From Candidatus Competibacteraceae bacterium (GTDB lineage: Bacteria; Pseudomonadota; Gammaproteobacteria; Competibacterales; Competibacteraceae), in the NCBI GenBank assembly GCA_020445005.1, contig JAGRHM010000513.1:1-6060 (forward strand): 6,060 nt of DNA. Reading direction: 5' to 3'. Positions within the stretch are counted from its first letter, which is position 1. The number at the start of each line of letters is the position of its first letter. The notes under the pieces are model-generated. The model saw only the letters and a list, made by a program, of their open reading frames with translations, was not told the origin of the DNA and did no database searches. Shown in pieces: positions 1-6,060 of the stretch. Position numbers and translations under genes: made by a program.

Positions 1-1212
1 GGCAACGGCTCGCTGCTGGCAACCCATGCCGACCGTCGGGAACTGTTCCTGGAAGCAGGGCGACGCATTGTCGGCCTGACCCGGCGCTATTATGAACAGC
101 GTGACATCTCGGTATTGCCGCGAGGCATCGCGACTTTCGAAGCCTTTGAAAACGCCATGAGTCTCGATGTCGCTATGGGCGGCTCGACCAACACCGTATT
201 GCATTTACTGGCGGCAGCCCAGGAAGGCGAAGTACCCTTCACTATGCGCGACATTGACCGGCTATCACGGCGCGTACCGAATCTGTGCAAGGTGGCGCCG
301 GCGACTCAGAAATACCACATGGAAGATGTCCATCGAGCGGGCGGCGTGATTGCTATTTTGGGCGAACTAGACCGCGCCGGACTACTCCATCGCGGGGCGC
401 GCACGGTTCACAGTGAAACCTGGGTTGAGGCGCTGGAGCGTTGGGATATTGCGCGCCCCACATCGTGGGATGAAGCTCGGACCCGCTACTCTGCGGGCCC
501 CGCCGGCATTCCTACTCAGCAAGCCTTTAGCCAGCACACCCGCTGGCCCAGTCTGGATCTGGATCGGGAAAGCGGCTGCATTCGCGCCCAACCGTATGCT
601 TATTCGCAAGACGGTGGTCTGGCGGTGTTGTATGGCAATTTGGCTGAGGACGGTTGTATCGTCAAGACAGCCGGAGTTGACGAAGACAACCTGCGATTCC
701 AAGGTCCCGCCCGGATCATGGAAAGCCAGGAAGAAGCGGTGTCAGCCATTCTTGGCGGGCGCATTCAACCGGGCGATGTAGTGCTCATTCGCTACGAAGG
801 GCCGCGCGGCGGACCGGGGATGCAGGAAATGCTGTATCCCACTAGCTATCTCAAATCCAGGGGACTGGGCAAGGTCTGCGCCCTGGTGACTGATGGGCGT
901 TTCTCAGGCGGCACCTCCGGTTTGTCCATTGGCCATGTTTCGCCGGAAGCAGCCGAAGGCGCAACCATTGCCCTGGTGGAAGAAGGCGACCGGATCGAAA
1001 TTGACATTCCCAACCGCCGTATCCATCTGGCGATCAGCGACGAAACATTACAACAACGACGGTTGGCCATGCAGGCGCGCGGCGCGGCGGCCTGGAAACC
1101 TGTCAACCGGCAACGCCCGGTTTCACCAGCGCTGCGGGCTTACGCCGCCATGACGACCAGCGCTGCCCGTGGCGCGGTCCGCGATGTCAGCCAGATAGAA
1201 GGTAATAAGTAA
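1..1212 (+). CDS. ilvD: Dihydroxy-acid dehydratase (IlvD), 5'-truncated by window edge
   Basis: This enzyme dehydrates 2,3-dihydroxy-isovalerate and 2,3-dihydroxy-3-methylvalerate to the 2-keto acids in cytosolic valine, isoleucine and leucine synthesis. Frame 1 is open from base 1 to the TAA at 1210-1212, giving 403 residues. By alignment from memory with the 616-residue E. coli IlvD, the fragment begins near residue 216. Visible family blocks are MGGSTNT (fragment residues 59-65), [52 protein letters not shown] and [21 protein letters not shown]276 matches the metal-binding Glu (E. coli 491) and S302 in GRFSGG matches the catalytic Ser (E. coli 517), with the same 26-residue spacing. The iron-sulfur cysteines lie in the missing N-terminal part. 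The TTG at 115 is internal and not the start. No other ilv gene is visible. The identification is close to certain; only the start is unseen. Confidence 0.97.
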   Translation, partial: GNGSLLATHADRRELFLEAGRRIVGLTRRYYEQRDISVLPRGIATFEAFENAMSLDVAMGGSTNTVLHLLAAAQEGEVPFTMRDIDRLSRRVPNLCKVAPATQKYHMEDVHRAGGVIAILGELDRAGLLHRGARTVHSETWVEALERWDIARPTSWDEARTRYSAGPAGIPTQQAFSQHTRWPSLDLDRESGCIRAQPYAYSQDGGLAVLYGNLAEDGCIVKTAGVDEDNLRFQGPARIMESQEEAVSAILGGRIQPGDVVLIRYEGPRGGPGMQEMLYPTSYLKSRGLGKVCALVTDGRFSGGTSGLSIGHVSPEAAEGATIALVEEGDRIEIDIPNRRIHLAISDETLQQRRLAMQARGAAAWKPVNRQRPVSPALRAYAAMTTSAARGAVRDVSQIEGNK

Positions 1213-1235
1213 AAGGCTCTGAATCCTTAGCCTTT
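1212..1235 (+). terminator. Weak hairpin overlapping the ilvD stop codon, possible terminator
   Basis: AAAGGCT (1212-1218) can pair with AGCCTTT (1229-1235) across a 10-base loop, directly after the ilvD reading frame. The stem is only 7 bp and no T-tract follows (the next bases are ATCTAGCC). A strong intrinsic terminator is therefore not supported. The same left arm could also pair with other AGCCTT copies downstream (1240-1245, 1254-1259, 1276-1281), which may simply reflect the repeat in this gap. Confidence 0.25.
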
Positions 1236-1284
1236 ATCTAGCCTTTAACCTTCAGCCTTCAGCCCCGCAGTCATCAGCCTTTCA
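1226..1284 (+). repeat. Degenerate heptad short repeat (TTCAGCC-like) in intergenic gap
   Basis: Two perfect tandem TTCAGCC units sit at 1251-1257 and 1258-1264. Related units are CTTAGCC (1226-1232), TCTAGCC (1237-1243) and ATCAGCC (1273-1279). Several are followed by TT or TTT, so AGCCTT recurs four times within about 53 bases. The repeat fills most of the gap between ilvD and the regulator gene. It resembles the heptameric short tandem repeats known between genes in some bacteria. No function can be assigned from the sequence. Confidence 0.55.
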
Positions 1285-1294
1285 GAAAAACGAT

Positions 1295-1300
1295 AAGGAG
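1295..1300 (+). promoter_or_regulatory. Ribosome binding site of the FimX-like regulator
   Basis: AAGGAG lies 8 bases upstream of the ATG at 1309. This is a near-consensus Shine-Dalgarno site that fixes the start of the regulator gene. No convincing -35/-10 pair is visible in the gap before it, so the transcription start is unknown. Confidence 0.85.
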
Positions 1301-1308
1301 AACAAGCC

Positions 1309-3720
1309 ATGAATCAGGCAAAAGATCAGGACAGCCAGCGTCTCAGGCTCGTCAATCACCTGAAGCTGATTGAGGATTTGTGGCAGAAGCTTTATTACGT
1401 CAAGTGGAATCCGAAGTCATTCATGATGTTGGCCCGCTTGGCGCAGGACATGGTGAAAAATGCTCAGGGTCGAGGCGACGAGCGTCTGCTTAAGCTGGTG
1501 ACGCAACTGGAGCACCATGTCAAAGGCTGTGCAACCGCTAACGAGATGCCGCCTGAATCGGAACGGCAGCGGCTAACGGCGCTGATCGATGCATTGCGCT
1601 TTATCCTGGTCACGGATGGCGGCAGCATCAGCGAAGAGCCGCGGACTCGTCCCTTGCTGGCGGCTCAACCGGAAATTTTTCTAATCGCACCCGAGATTGA
1701 AAAGCCCTTGTTAATGAACAAGCTGGAAGATTTCAGCTATCGGGTGCGGCTCATTTCCAATCTGACCGAAGCTGAAGAACGGTTGCACGAACGAATGCCG
1801 GGGGCAGTCATCATCGATGTGGACTTCCCCGAAGGACCAGAGGCCGTATTCGAAATGGTCGCTAACCTGCATTCTCAGATCGGTTTGCGCGCCCCTGTGC
1901 TATTCCTGGCTGAACGCAATGACATGGCGGCGCGGCTGGAGGCGGTGCACTCTGGAGGGGTTGCGTATTTCAGCAAACCTGTCGATAGTGATGAATTGAT
2001 TGGTCTGCTGCGGGAACTGCTGCTGCCGCAAACCTCGCAAGGATATTACCGGGTGCTGATTGTCAACGACCGGCCCACCGAAGCCTGGGAAATGGCGGGC
2101 GCGCTGGAGGAACAGGGCATTACGCCTCGCGTACTCATTCAACCCCTGCAAGTGTTACAGGACATTCACCGCTTTCGGCCAGATCTGCTGCTGATTGATC
2201 TCGATCTTAAGGAGGTTGGCGGGCCCGAATTGGCCAAAGTCATCGCTCAGCATCGGGATTGCGACATTTTGCCGATCGTACTGCTCTGCTTTCCTGCGGA
2301 TGTCACACATTATCTGATGAATTTGGAAGTGCCAGGCGCCAGCCTACTCACCAAACCCGTGCCGATTAGCTACTTGTGCTGGGAAGTCAAGCAACGGTTG
2401 CGCCGAGCGCGCGCTATGCGGGTCAAGCTGGGCCTGCTGAGCGACAACGATGCAGTTAGTGGTCTTTACAATCGCCGGCGCTTCATGGTCCTCATGGAGC
2501 GGGAACTCGAAGCGATGGGCCTGCGCCTGCAAGCCTTGGCCGTGTTCTTTATCATGCTGGACAATTTACGCCCCATCCGGGACTCGGCGGGAGTAGCGAC
2601 CGCCGATGAGGTCGTGGGACAAGCAGCAACCCGGTTGCGGCAAGTGCTGACCAATGAGCAACCGGCGGCGCGATTCAGCGACGCTATTTTCACGGTAATG
2701 GCGCCGAATCTGTTAGGTGAAGCCCCTCTCAAGCTGGCCCGCCGCATCCGCGACGCACTGGAAACCGGTTTCTACAAGATAGGAGATCAGGCGCTGCTGT
2801 TACGGACCAGTATCGGCATTGCTGTCACTAATGACCGTAGCCAGGACCACTTGATGGTGATCCAGCGGGCGGACTCGGCCTGTGGACTGGCGCGGGAAGC
2901 TAAGGGCGAGCGCATTTATCTCCAGCAGAATGTCCCGGTGGCGAAGCGCGATCATGAGGTCTCTTCCCGGGAGCGGGTCATCGATCAAGTGCGCGAGATT
3001 GTTGACCATGAATGGCTTTGGCTGGTTTTTCAGCCTGTCGCCAGTATGCGCGGCGATATTAATCAACGGTATGAGGTATTACTACGCCTGCGCGACAGTC
3101 AGGGCCAGGAACTGGTGCCGGGCAGCGTGTTCGGCGTGGTGTATAATCACGAATTGGGTTTGGCCCTGGATCGCTGGGTTATTACCCAAGCCTTGGAAAT
3201 GCTTCAGCAACGCCAAACAACAACTACTTTATTTATCAAAGTCTTGCCGATTACTTTGCAAGACAGAACCCTGAGCGTTTGGCTGCGCGAAAAGTTGGAG
3301 GAAACCGACGTTGAGGCGCAACGTATTGTATTCGAGGTCGCTGAATCGACGGCGGAACGCAGCTTGCGCGACATGTTTACCTTCCTCAGCGGCATCAAGC
3401 TGATCGGTTGCGGCTTTTGCCTGGACCGCTTTGGCCGAGGAACAGATTCGCTAAACCTGCTCAAGAATCTAGGCGCTGATTACGTCAAGCTGGATATGTA
3501 TCTCGTTAACAATCTTGCCAAAGATACCAAAAAACAGTCTCAACTCAAAGAGTTGGTGCATAATCTGGACTCGTTGGGCGCCGCCACCATTGTTGGTGGC
3601 GTCGAGGATGTACAGACCATGCCGGTGTTGTGGTCGCTGGGCGTCGATCTGATCCAGGGCTTTTTCCTGCAGCATCCTTATCGCGAGATGAGTTACGATT
3701 TCGCCAGCGCCGGGTTTTAG
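1309..3720 (+). CDS. FimX-like HPt/REC-REC-GGDEF-EAL protein, probable cyclic-di-GMP receptor
   Basis: An 803-residue cytosolic multidomain regulator with no signal peptide or membrane segment. Residues about 10-100 are a helical HPt-like segment. Residues 121-240 and 247-365 are two receiver-like domains, with likely phosphoacceptors D170 and D297 and conserved lysines K223 (SKP) and K349 (TKP). Residues 371-540 are a GGDEF fold that keeps the DAVSGLYNRR entry motif (381-390). Its signature is SDAIF (457-461), with M416 at a metal-Asp position and no RxxD inhibitory site. Residues 555-799 are an EAL fold with EVL (589-591) instead of EAL. There K644 replaces the metal Asn, DRFGRG (706-711) replaces DDFGTG, and VGGVE (762-766) replaces AEGVE. 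E676, K727 and Q783 remain. The EVLLRL motif and the ending QGFFLQHP...MSYDF match my memory of Pseudomonas and Xanthomonas FimX, a type IV pilus cyclic-di-GMP receptor. FimX has one REC plus a PAS domain, so this is a variant architecture. Enzymatic inactivity and cyclic-di-GMP binding are inferred. Confidence 0.9.
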   Translation: MNQAKDQDSQRLRLVNHLKLIEDLWQKLYYVKWNPKSFMMLARLAQDMVKNAQGRGDERLLKLVTQLEHHVKGCATANEMPPESERQRLTALIDALRFILVTDGGSISEEPRTRPLLAAQPEIFLIAPEIEKPLLMNKLEDFSYRVRLISNLTEAEERLHERMPGAVIIDVDFPEGPEAVFEMVANLHSQIGLRAPVLFLAERNDMAARLEAVHSGGVAYFSKPVDSDELIGLLRELLLPQTSQGYYRVLIVNDRPTEAWEMAGALEEQGITPRVLIQPLQVLQDIHRFRPDLLLIDLDLKEVGGPELAKVIAQHRDCDILPIVLLCFPADVTHYLMNLEVPGASLLTKPVPISYLCWEVKQRLRRARAMRVKLGLLSDNDAVSGLYNRRRFMVLMERELEAMGLRLQALAVFFIMLDNLRPIRDSAGVATADEVVGQAATRLRQVLTNEQPAARFSDAIFTVMAPNLLGEAPLKLARRIRDALETGFYKIGDQALLLRTSIGIAVTNDRSQDHLMVIQRADSACGLAREAKGERIYLQQNVPVAKRDHEVSSRERVIDQVREIVDHEWLWLVFQPVASMRGDINQRYEVLLRLRDSQGQELVPGSVFGVVYNHELGLALDRWVITQALEMLQQRQTTTTLFIKVLPITLQDRTLSVWLREKLEETDVEAQRIVFEVAESTAERSLRDMFTFLSGIKLIGCGFCLDRFGRGTDSLNLLKNLGADYVKLDMYLVNNLAKDTKKQSQLKELVHNLDSLGAATIVGGVEDVQTMPVLWSLGVDLIQGFFLQHPYREMSYDFASAGF

Positions 3721-4598
3721 GCATTGGAGTTGAGCAGCGTTGCATATCCATCCTGATAACTGGGATAACGAAACTGAAAGCCAGTGGCGCGAAGCCGGGC
3801 ATTAGAGCAACGCTTGCTGGCTCGCAGGCGCGTAGCCGGGTTGCGACGGGTTTCAGCCCCTGGTTTTACCGGAGGTTGGAGTACACGGCGTGGTTTCGAT
3901 GCCCCCAGTTGGGCGGCGAGCCAATCCAGGACGCTATCCAGGGGTGCAGGGTCGTCGTCAACCGCGATGTAAAGCTTCTCTGGTTCAGAAATTTGCAGCA
4001 GATGTTCCAGCACTCGGGCGCAGTCGTCACGATGAATGCGGTTGGTATAAATCGGCGGCCCCTCGGGACAGACGGCCATACCGTCACGGACGCTGTCAAT
4101 CAGCCGGGTGCGGCCTGGACCGTAGATGCCGCCAAAGCGAACCGCGATCGCGGGCCAGCCGCTGGCCCATATTGACTGCTCACCCTGTCGGATGCAGTGA
4201 CCACTGAAACTCTCGGCCTCAGCCGGTGAGTTTTCATCCACCCATTCCCCTTGATGCTGGGCGTATACTGAGGTGCTGGAAGTGAATAGCAACCGTTGCG
4301 GTTGTTGACCAGCCTGGCGCAAAGCCTCCAGTAAGTAATTGACTCCAGAGACATAAGCGGCCTGGTACTGGGATTCACTGAAACCGGCGGCCGCGGCGCT
4401 GTATACGACGAAGTCCAAATCGGGGGGAAGCGTGTTCAGGGTCGCCGGGTCGGTCAAGTCGGCAGCGATGGGCTGGATACCGCTCGGCAAATCGGCCGGA
4501 CGGCGTTTGAGGCCCCAGATCTGATGTCCAGCGGCGTACAGCGCCTGTCCGAGAGCAGCGCCTACATCGCCACAGCCGGCAATCAGAATACGTGACAT
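3717..4598 (-). CDS. Atypical SDR, NAD(P)-binding epimerase/dehydratase-like protein (YeeZ-like)
   Basis: A 293-residue cytosolic Rossmann-fold protein. GCGDVG at residues 8-13 is the GxGxxG dinucleotide-binding motif at the N-terminus, in the MSRILIAGCGDVG context typical of this group. TSSTSVY (106-112) is the strand ending in the SDR serine. RFGGIYGPGR (154-163) and NRIHRDDCA (186-194) are extended-SDR blocks. The C-terminal SKRCSNARL...GFQFRYPSY (261-281) resembles E. coli YeeZ. The canonical YxxxK pair is not seen: the segment after DENSP reads FSGHCIRQGEQS (131-142). The protein therefore belongs with atypical SDRs whose substrate is unknown. The start at 4598 is chosen because AAGGA lies 6 bases upstream and the Rossmann motif follows at once. 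A longer reading to 4742 only adds sequence antisense to mutY. The gene is divergent from mutY and convergent with the regulator. The family call is firm; no specific reaction is claimed. Confidence 0.88.
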   Translation of the reverse strand: MSRILIAGCGDVGAALGQALYAAGHQIWGLKRRPADLPSGIQPIAADLTDPATLNTLPPDLDFVVYSAAAAGFSESQYQAAYVSGVNYLLEALRQAGQQPQRLLFTSSTSVYAQHQGEWVDENSPAEAESFSGHCIRQGEQSIWASGWPAIAVRFGGIYGPGRTRLIDSVRDGMAVCPEGPPIYTNRIHRDDCARVLEHLLQISEPEKLYIAVDDDPAPLDSVLDWLAAQLGASKPRRVLQPPVKPGAETRRNPATRLRASKRCSNARLRATGFQFRYPSYQDGYATLLNSNA

Positions 4599-4626
4599 AA
4601 TAAGTCCTTGTTCTAATATAAATTTA
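4592..4626 (+). promoter_or_regulatory. Candidate mutY promoter in the 28-base divergent gap
   Basis: GTGACA (4592-4597, 5 of 6 to the -35 consensus) is followed after 16 bases by TAATAT (4614-4619, 4 of 6 to the -10). TATAAA at 4617-4622 is an alternative -10 with a 19-base spacer. Either would start transcription at about 4626-4630, on or just after the first mutY ATG. The -35 lies inside the start of the divergent SDR gene. On the other strand the same AT-rich block reads TATATT (4620-4615), a possible -10 for the SDR gene, but no good -35 accompanies it. This is a motif match only. Confidence 0.35.
4605..4609 (-). promoter_or_regulatory. Ribosome binding site of the SDR gene
   Basis: On the minus strand AAGGA ends 6 bases before the ATG at 4598-4596. 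It decides the start in favour of the 293-residue protein over a 48-residue N-terminal extension that would lie inside mutY. Confidence 0.75.
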
Positions 4627-5682
4627 ATGAAACCAATGGATTTCAGCCAGCGGCTATTAAACTGGTTCGACACACATGGGCGCAAGCAGTTGCCCTGGAA
4701 AGAGGATCCCACGCCGTATCGGGTGTGGATATCGGAGATCATGCTTCAACAGACTCAGGTGGCGACCGTCATTCCCTATTATGAACGGTTCGTAAACCGG
4801 TTTCCTGATATGCGCGCCCTGGCCGATGCCGAGCTGGATGAAGTGCTGCGGTTATGGGCAGGCTTGGGTTATTACGCCCGCGCTCGTCACTTGCACCAGA
4901 CCGCGCGGATTTTACGGGATCGCTATGACAGCCGGATGCCGCTGAATATTGCTGCTCTTCAGGAGTTGCCGGGCATTGGCCGGTCGACGGCGGGAGCGAT
5001 TCTGGCGCTGGCGGCGGGACAGCGACAGCCGATTCTCGATGGCAACGTCAAGCGTTTGTTGGCACGATTCGCTGCGGTGGAAGGCTGGCCAGGTCAGTCG
5101 CGGGTACAGGCGGCGCTGTGGGAATTGGCGGAGCGTTACACGCCGGTTGAACGAGTTGCAGATTATACTCAAGCCATCATGGATCTCGGGGCGATGATTT
5201 GTACACCGCGTCAGCCGCGTTGCCAAGCGTGTCCGCTGACCGAAGGTTGTGTCGCTCATTTCCAGGGGCGGCAGACGGACTTTCCAGCGCCGAAACCGCG
5301 CAAGGAATTACCGGTGCGCACGATTCGGATGTTACTGGCGCGTCGCGGGAATGAGGAAGTGTTGTTGGAGCGTCGGCCGCCGGTCGGCATCTGGGGTGGA
5401 TTGTGGAGTTTTCCGGAATGTCCACTGGAGGTTAGCGTCGCTGACTGGTGCCAGGAGAAATTAGGGTTAATCGTAAATGTTGAACCCGCTTGGGGAATCG
5501 TGCGACATGGTCTTAGCCATTTTCGTTTGGATATCACGCCAACACCGGTTCGGGTAACGGGACAAAGCGGGATCATCATGGAAGACGAGCGGTTTGTCTG
5601 GTATAACAACGATCATTCCGCCCATCGTGGGATGGCTGCGCCGGCGAAGCGGCTGTTGGCGATGCTGGCTAATGCATCATAG
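4627..5682 (+). CDS. mutY: Adenine DNA glycosylase MutY
   Basis: MutY removes adenine paired with 8-oxoguanine and starts base excision repair, preventing G:C to T:A transversions. The 351 residues match the E. coli family length of about 350. The catalytic domain shows SEIMLQQTQ with E37, the helix-hairpin-helix LPGIGRSTAG (114-123) and ILDGNVKR with catalytic D138 and K142. The [4Fe-4S] ligands are C192, C199, C202 and C208 in C-x6-C-x2-C-x5-C spacing. These positions equal the E. coli numbers, which favours the ATG at 4627 over the one at 4636. Residues about 230-345 form the NUDIX-like 8-oxoG recognition domain, with RHGLSHF (293-299) at the loop that is usually FSH. No Shine-Dalgarno sequence is visible before either ATG. 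The gene is divergent from the SDR gene (28-base gap) and is followed 19 bases later by yggX, so the two are probably co-transcribed. Confidence 0.97.
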   Translation: MKPMDFSQRLLNWFDTHGRKQLPWKEDPTPYRVWISEIMLQQTQVATVIPYYERFVNRFPDMRALADAELDEVLRLWAGLGYYARARHLHQTARILRDRYDSRMPLNIAALQELPGIGRSTAGAILALAAGQRQPILDGNVKRLLARFAAVEGWPGQSRVQAALWELAERYTPVERVADYTQAIMDLGAMICTPRQPRCQACPLTEGCVAHFQGRQTDFPAPKPRKELPVRTIRMLLARRGNEEVLLERRPPVGIWGGLWSFPECPLEVSVADWCQEKLGLIVNVEPAWGIVRHGLSHFRLDITPTPVRVTGQSGIIMEDERFVWYNNDHSAHRGMAAPAKRLLAMLANAS

Positions 5683-5690
5683 CTAAATAC

Positions 5691-5694
5691 AGGA
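5691..5694 (+). promoter_or_regulatory. Ribosome binding site of yggX
   Basis: AGGA lies 7 bases before the ATG at 5702, in the 19-base gap after the mutY stop. It supports coupled expression with mutY and the start that gives the family-typical MSRMVKC N-terminus. Confidence 0.7.
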
Positions 5695-5701
5695 ACTTAT
5701 A

Positions 5702-5974
5702 ATGTCTCGAATGGTAAAATGCATCAAACTTGGCGCTGAGGCCGAGGGTTTGGATCGGCAACCTTATCCGGGCGAACTGGGCAAACGGATTTTCGAAAAC
5801 GTATCCAAAACAGCCTGGCAGCAATGGTTGCGACAACAGACTATGCTCATTAACGAATACCGGTTAACCCCGTTCGAGCCCAAGGCTCGCCAGTTCCTGG
5901 AAGAACAGATGACGCAGTTCTTCTTTGGAGAGGGAGCAGCCCCACCCGAAGGTTATGTCCCGCCACAAGCCTGA
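5702..5974 (+). CDS. yggX: Probable Fe(2+)-trafficking / oxidative damage protection protein YggX
   Basis: A 90-residue small cytosolic protein of the YggX family (E. coli 91 residues). In enterics, YggX protects labile iron-sulfur clusters from oxidants and is linked to iron handling. The full family pattern is visible: MSRMVKC with the single conserved Cys7, [17 protein letters not shown] (residues 14-30), SKTAWQQW (35-42) and [11 protein letters not shown] (45-55). The C-terminus is Pro-rich ([11 protein letters not shown]). The mutY-yggX pairing is common in gammaproteobacteria and suggests joint service in oxidative stress. A tRNA promoter begins only 5 bases after its stop codon. Confidence 0.96.
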   Translation: MSRMVKCIKLGAEAEGLDRQPYPGELGKRIFENVSKTAWQQWLRQQTMLINEYRLTPFEPKARQFLEEQMTQFFFGEGAAPPEGYVPPQA

Positions 5975-5979
5975 GAATC

Positions 5980-6008
5980 TTGACGCCGAGGCTGGGAACT
6001 GCTTAAAT
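5980..6008 (+). promoter_or_regulatory. Strong-looking stable-RNA promoter for the tRNA
   Basis: TTGACG (5980-5985, 5 of 6 to the -35 consensus) is separated by exactly 17 bases from TTAAAT (6003-6008, 4 of 6 to the -10). TG at 6000-6001 gives an extended -10 (TGn). A GC-only run, GCGCGCC (6009-6015), follows as discriminator. Such discriminators are typical of tRNA and rRNA promoters under stringent (ppGpp) control. Predicted transcription start is near 6015, about 24 bases before the tRNA. The -35 begins 5 bases after the yggX stop. Promoter strength and stringent control are inferred. Confidence 0.7.
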
Positions 6009-6038
6009 GCGCGCCTGTTTTGCATTTTGCCTAATTTC

Positions 6039-6060
6039 GGCCAGGTAGCTCAGTTGGTAG
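6039..6060 (+). tRNA. 5' end of a tRNA gene, probably tRNA-Phe, cut by window edge
   Basis: The last 22 bases fit the start of a tRNA. The 7-base acceptor strand GGCCAGG (6039-6045) is followed by T8 and A9, the D-stem GCTC (6048-6051), the D-loop AGTTGGTA with its GG pair, and the first G of the returning stem. The anticodon lies outside the window. tRNA-Phe is suggested because I recall tRNA-Phe genes of gammaproteobacteria with nearly the same start, and because tRNA-Phe follows mutY-yggX in Pseudomonas. The isotype is inference; the tRNA itself is well supported. Confidence 0.85.

Noticed and set aside
115..1212. A shorter ilvD starting at the TTG codon at 115
   Set aside because: The same frame is open to base 1 and encodes conserved IlvD sequence ([12 protein letters not shown]) before it, so the TTG is internal and the gene is cut by the window edge.
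1213..1308. Cyclic-di-GMP riboswitch or other structured leader before the regulator
   Set aside because: The gap is only 96 bases and mostly heptad repeat. No riboswitch core motifs were seen.
3721..3800. Possible intrinsic terminator for the regulator just past 3720
   Set aside because: Only a 5-bp pairing (TATCC with GGATA) with a long loop and no T-tract was found, inside SDR coding sequence.
3630..4175. A 181-residue plus-strand open frame across the end of the regulator and into the SDR gene
   Set aside because: It is out of frame with the regulator and antisense to a conserved SDR gene, with Arg-rich, low-sense sequence. It is a shadow of high-GC coding DNA.
4599..4742. A 48-residue N-terminal extension of the SDR protein
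   Set aside because: It is antisense to the conserved start of mutY, lacks family similarity, and a good AAGGA plus ATG followed by the Rossmann motif marks 4598 as the start.
1..6060. Mobile element, CRISPR array, toxin-antitoxin or defence system
   Set aside because: No transposase, integrase, inverted repeats, regularly spaced repeats or defence-like genes are seen. The tRNA at the end could be an integration site, but nothing downstream is visible.

Overview
The window looks like part of the chromosome of a free-living gammaproteobacterium of moderate to high GC. The IlvD, MutY and YggX proteins can be aligned by eye along their length with their E. coli relatives. The order mutY, yggX, then a tRNA is also familiar from gammaproteobacteria such as Pseudomonas. 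The FimX-type cyclic-di-GMP protein points the same way. I cannot name a genus from the sequence alone.

Layout: (1) positions 1-1212, plus strand, hold the last two thirds of ilvD (dihydroxy-acid dehydratase), cut off at its 5' side by the window edge. (2) A 96-base gap follows, carrying a degenerate heptad repeat related to TTCAGCC and one weak hairpin. (3) Positions 1309-3720, plus strand, encode an 803-residue regulator: an HPt-like helical N-terminus, two receiver-like domains, a dead GGDEF domain and a dead EAL domain with FimX hallmarks. (4) Positions 3717-4598, minus strand, encode an atypical NAD(P)-binding SDR protein resembling E. coli YeeZ. It converges on the regulator and overlaps it by four bases. 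(5) A 28-base AT-rich gap separates it from the divergent mutY (4627-5682), followed 19 bases later by yggX (5702-5974). (6) A good stable-RNA promoter at 5980-6008 leads into the first 22 bases of a tRNA gene that runs off the end.

How the genes work together: mutY and yggX form a compact two-gene unit with a shared oxidative-damage theme. MutY removes adenine mispaired with 8-oxoguanine. YggX protects iron-sulfur proteins, and MutY itself and some DHADs carry such clusters. The regulator is probably a cyclic-di-GMP receptor rather than an enzyme, with type IV pilus control as the leading guess from FimX. ilvD and the SDR gene show no visible functional link to their neighbours.

I found no mobile element, CRISPR array or defence module, and no convincing new multi-gene system. 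The most unusual item is the domain architecture and degeneracy of the 803-residue regulator. Next come the tightly packed divergent mutY start without a visible ribosome binding site and the tRNA promoter.
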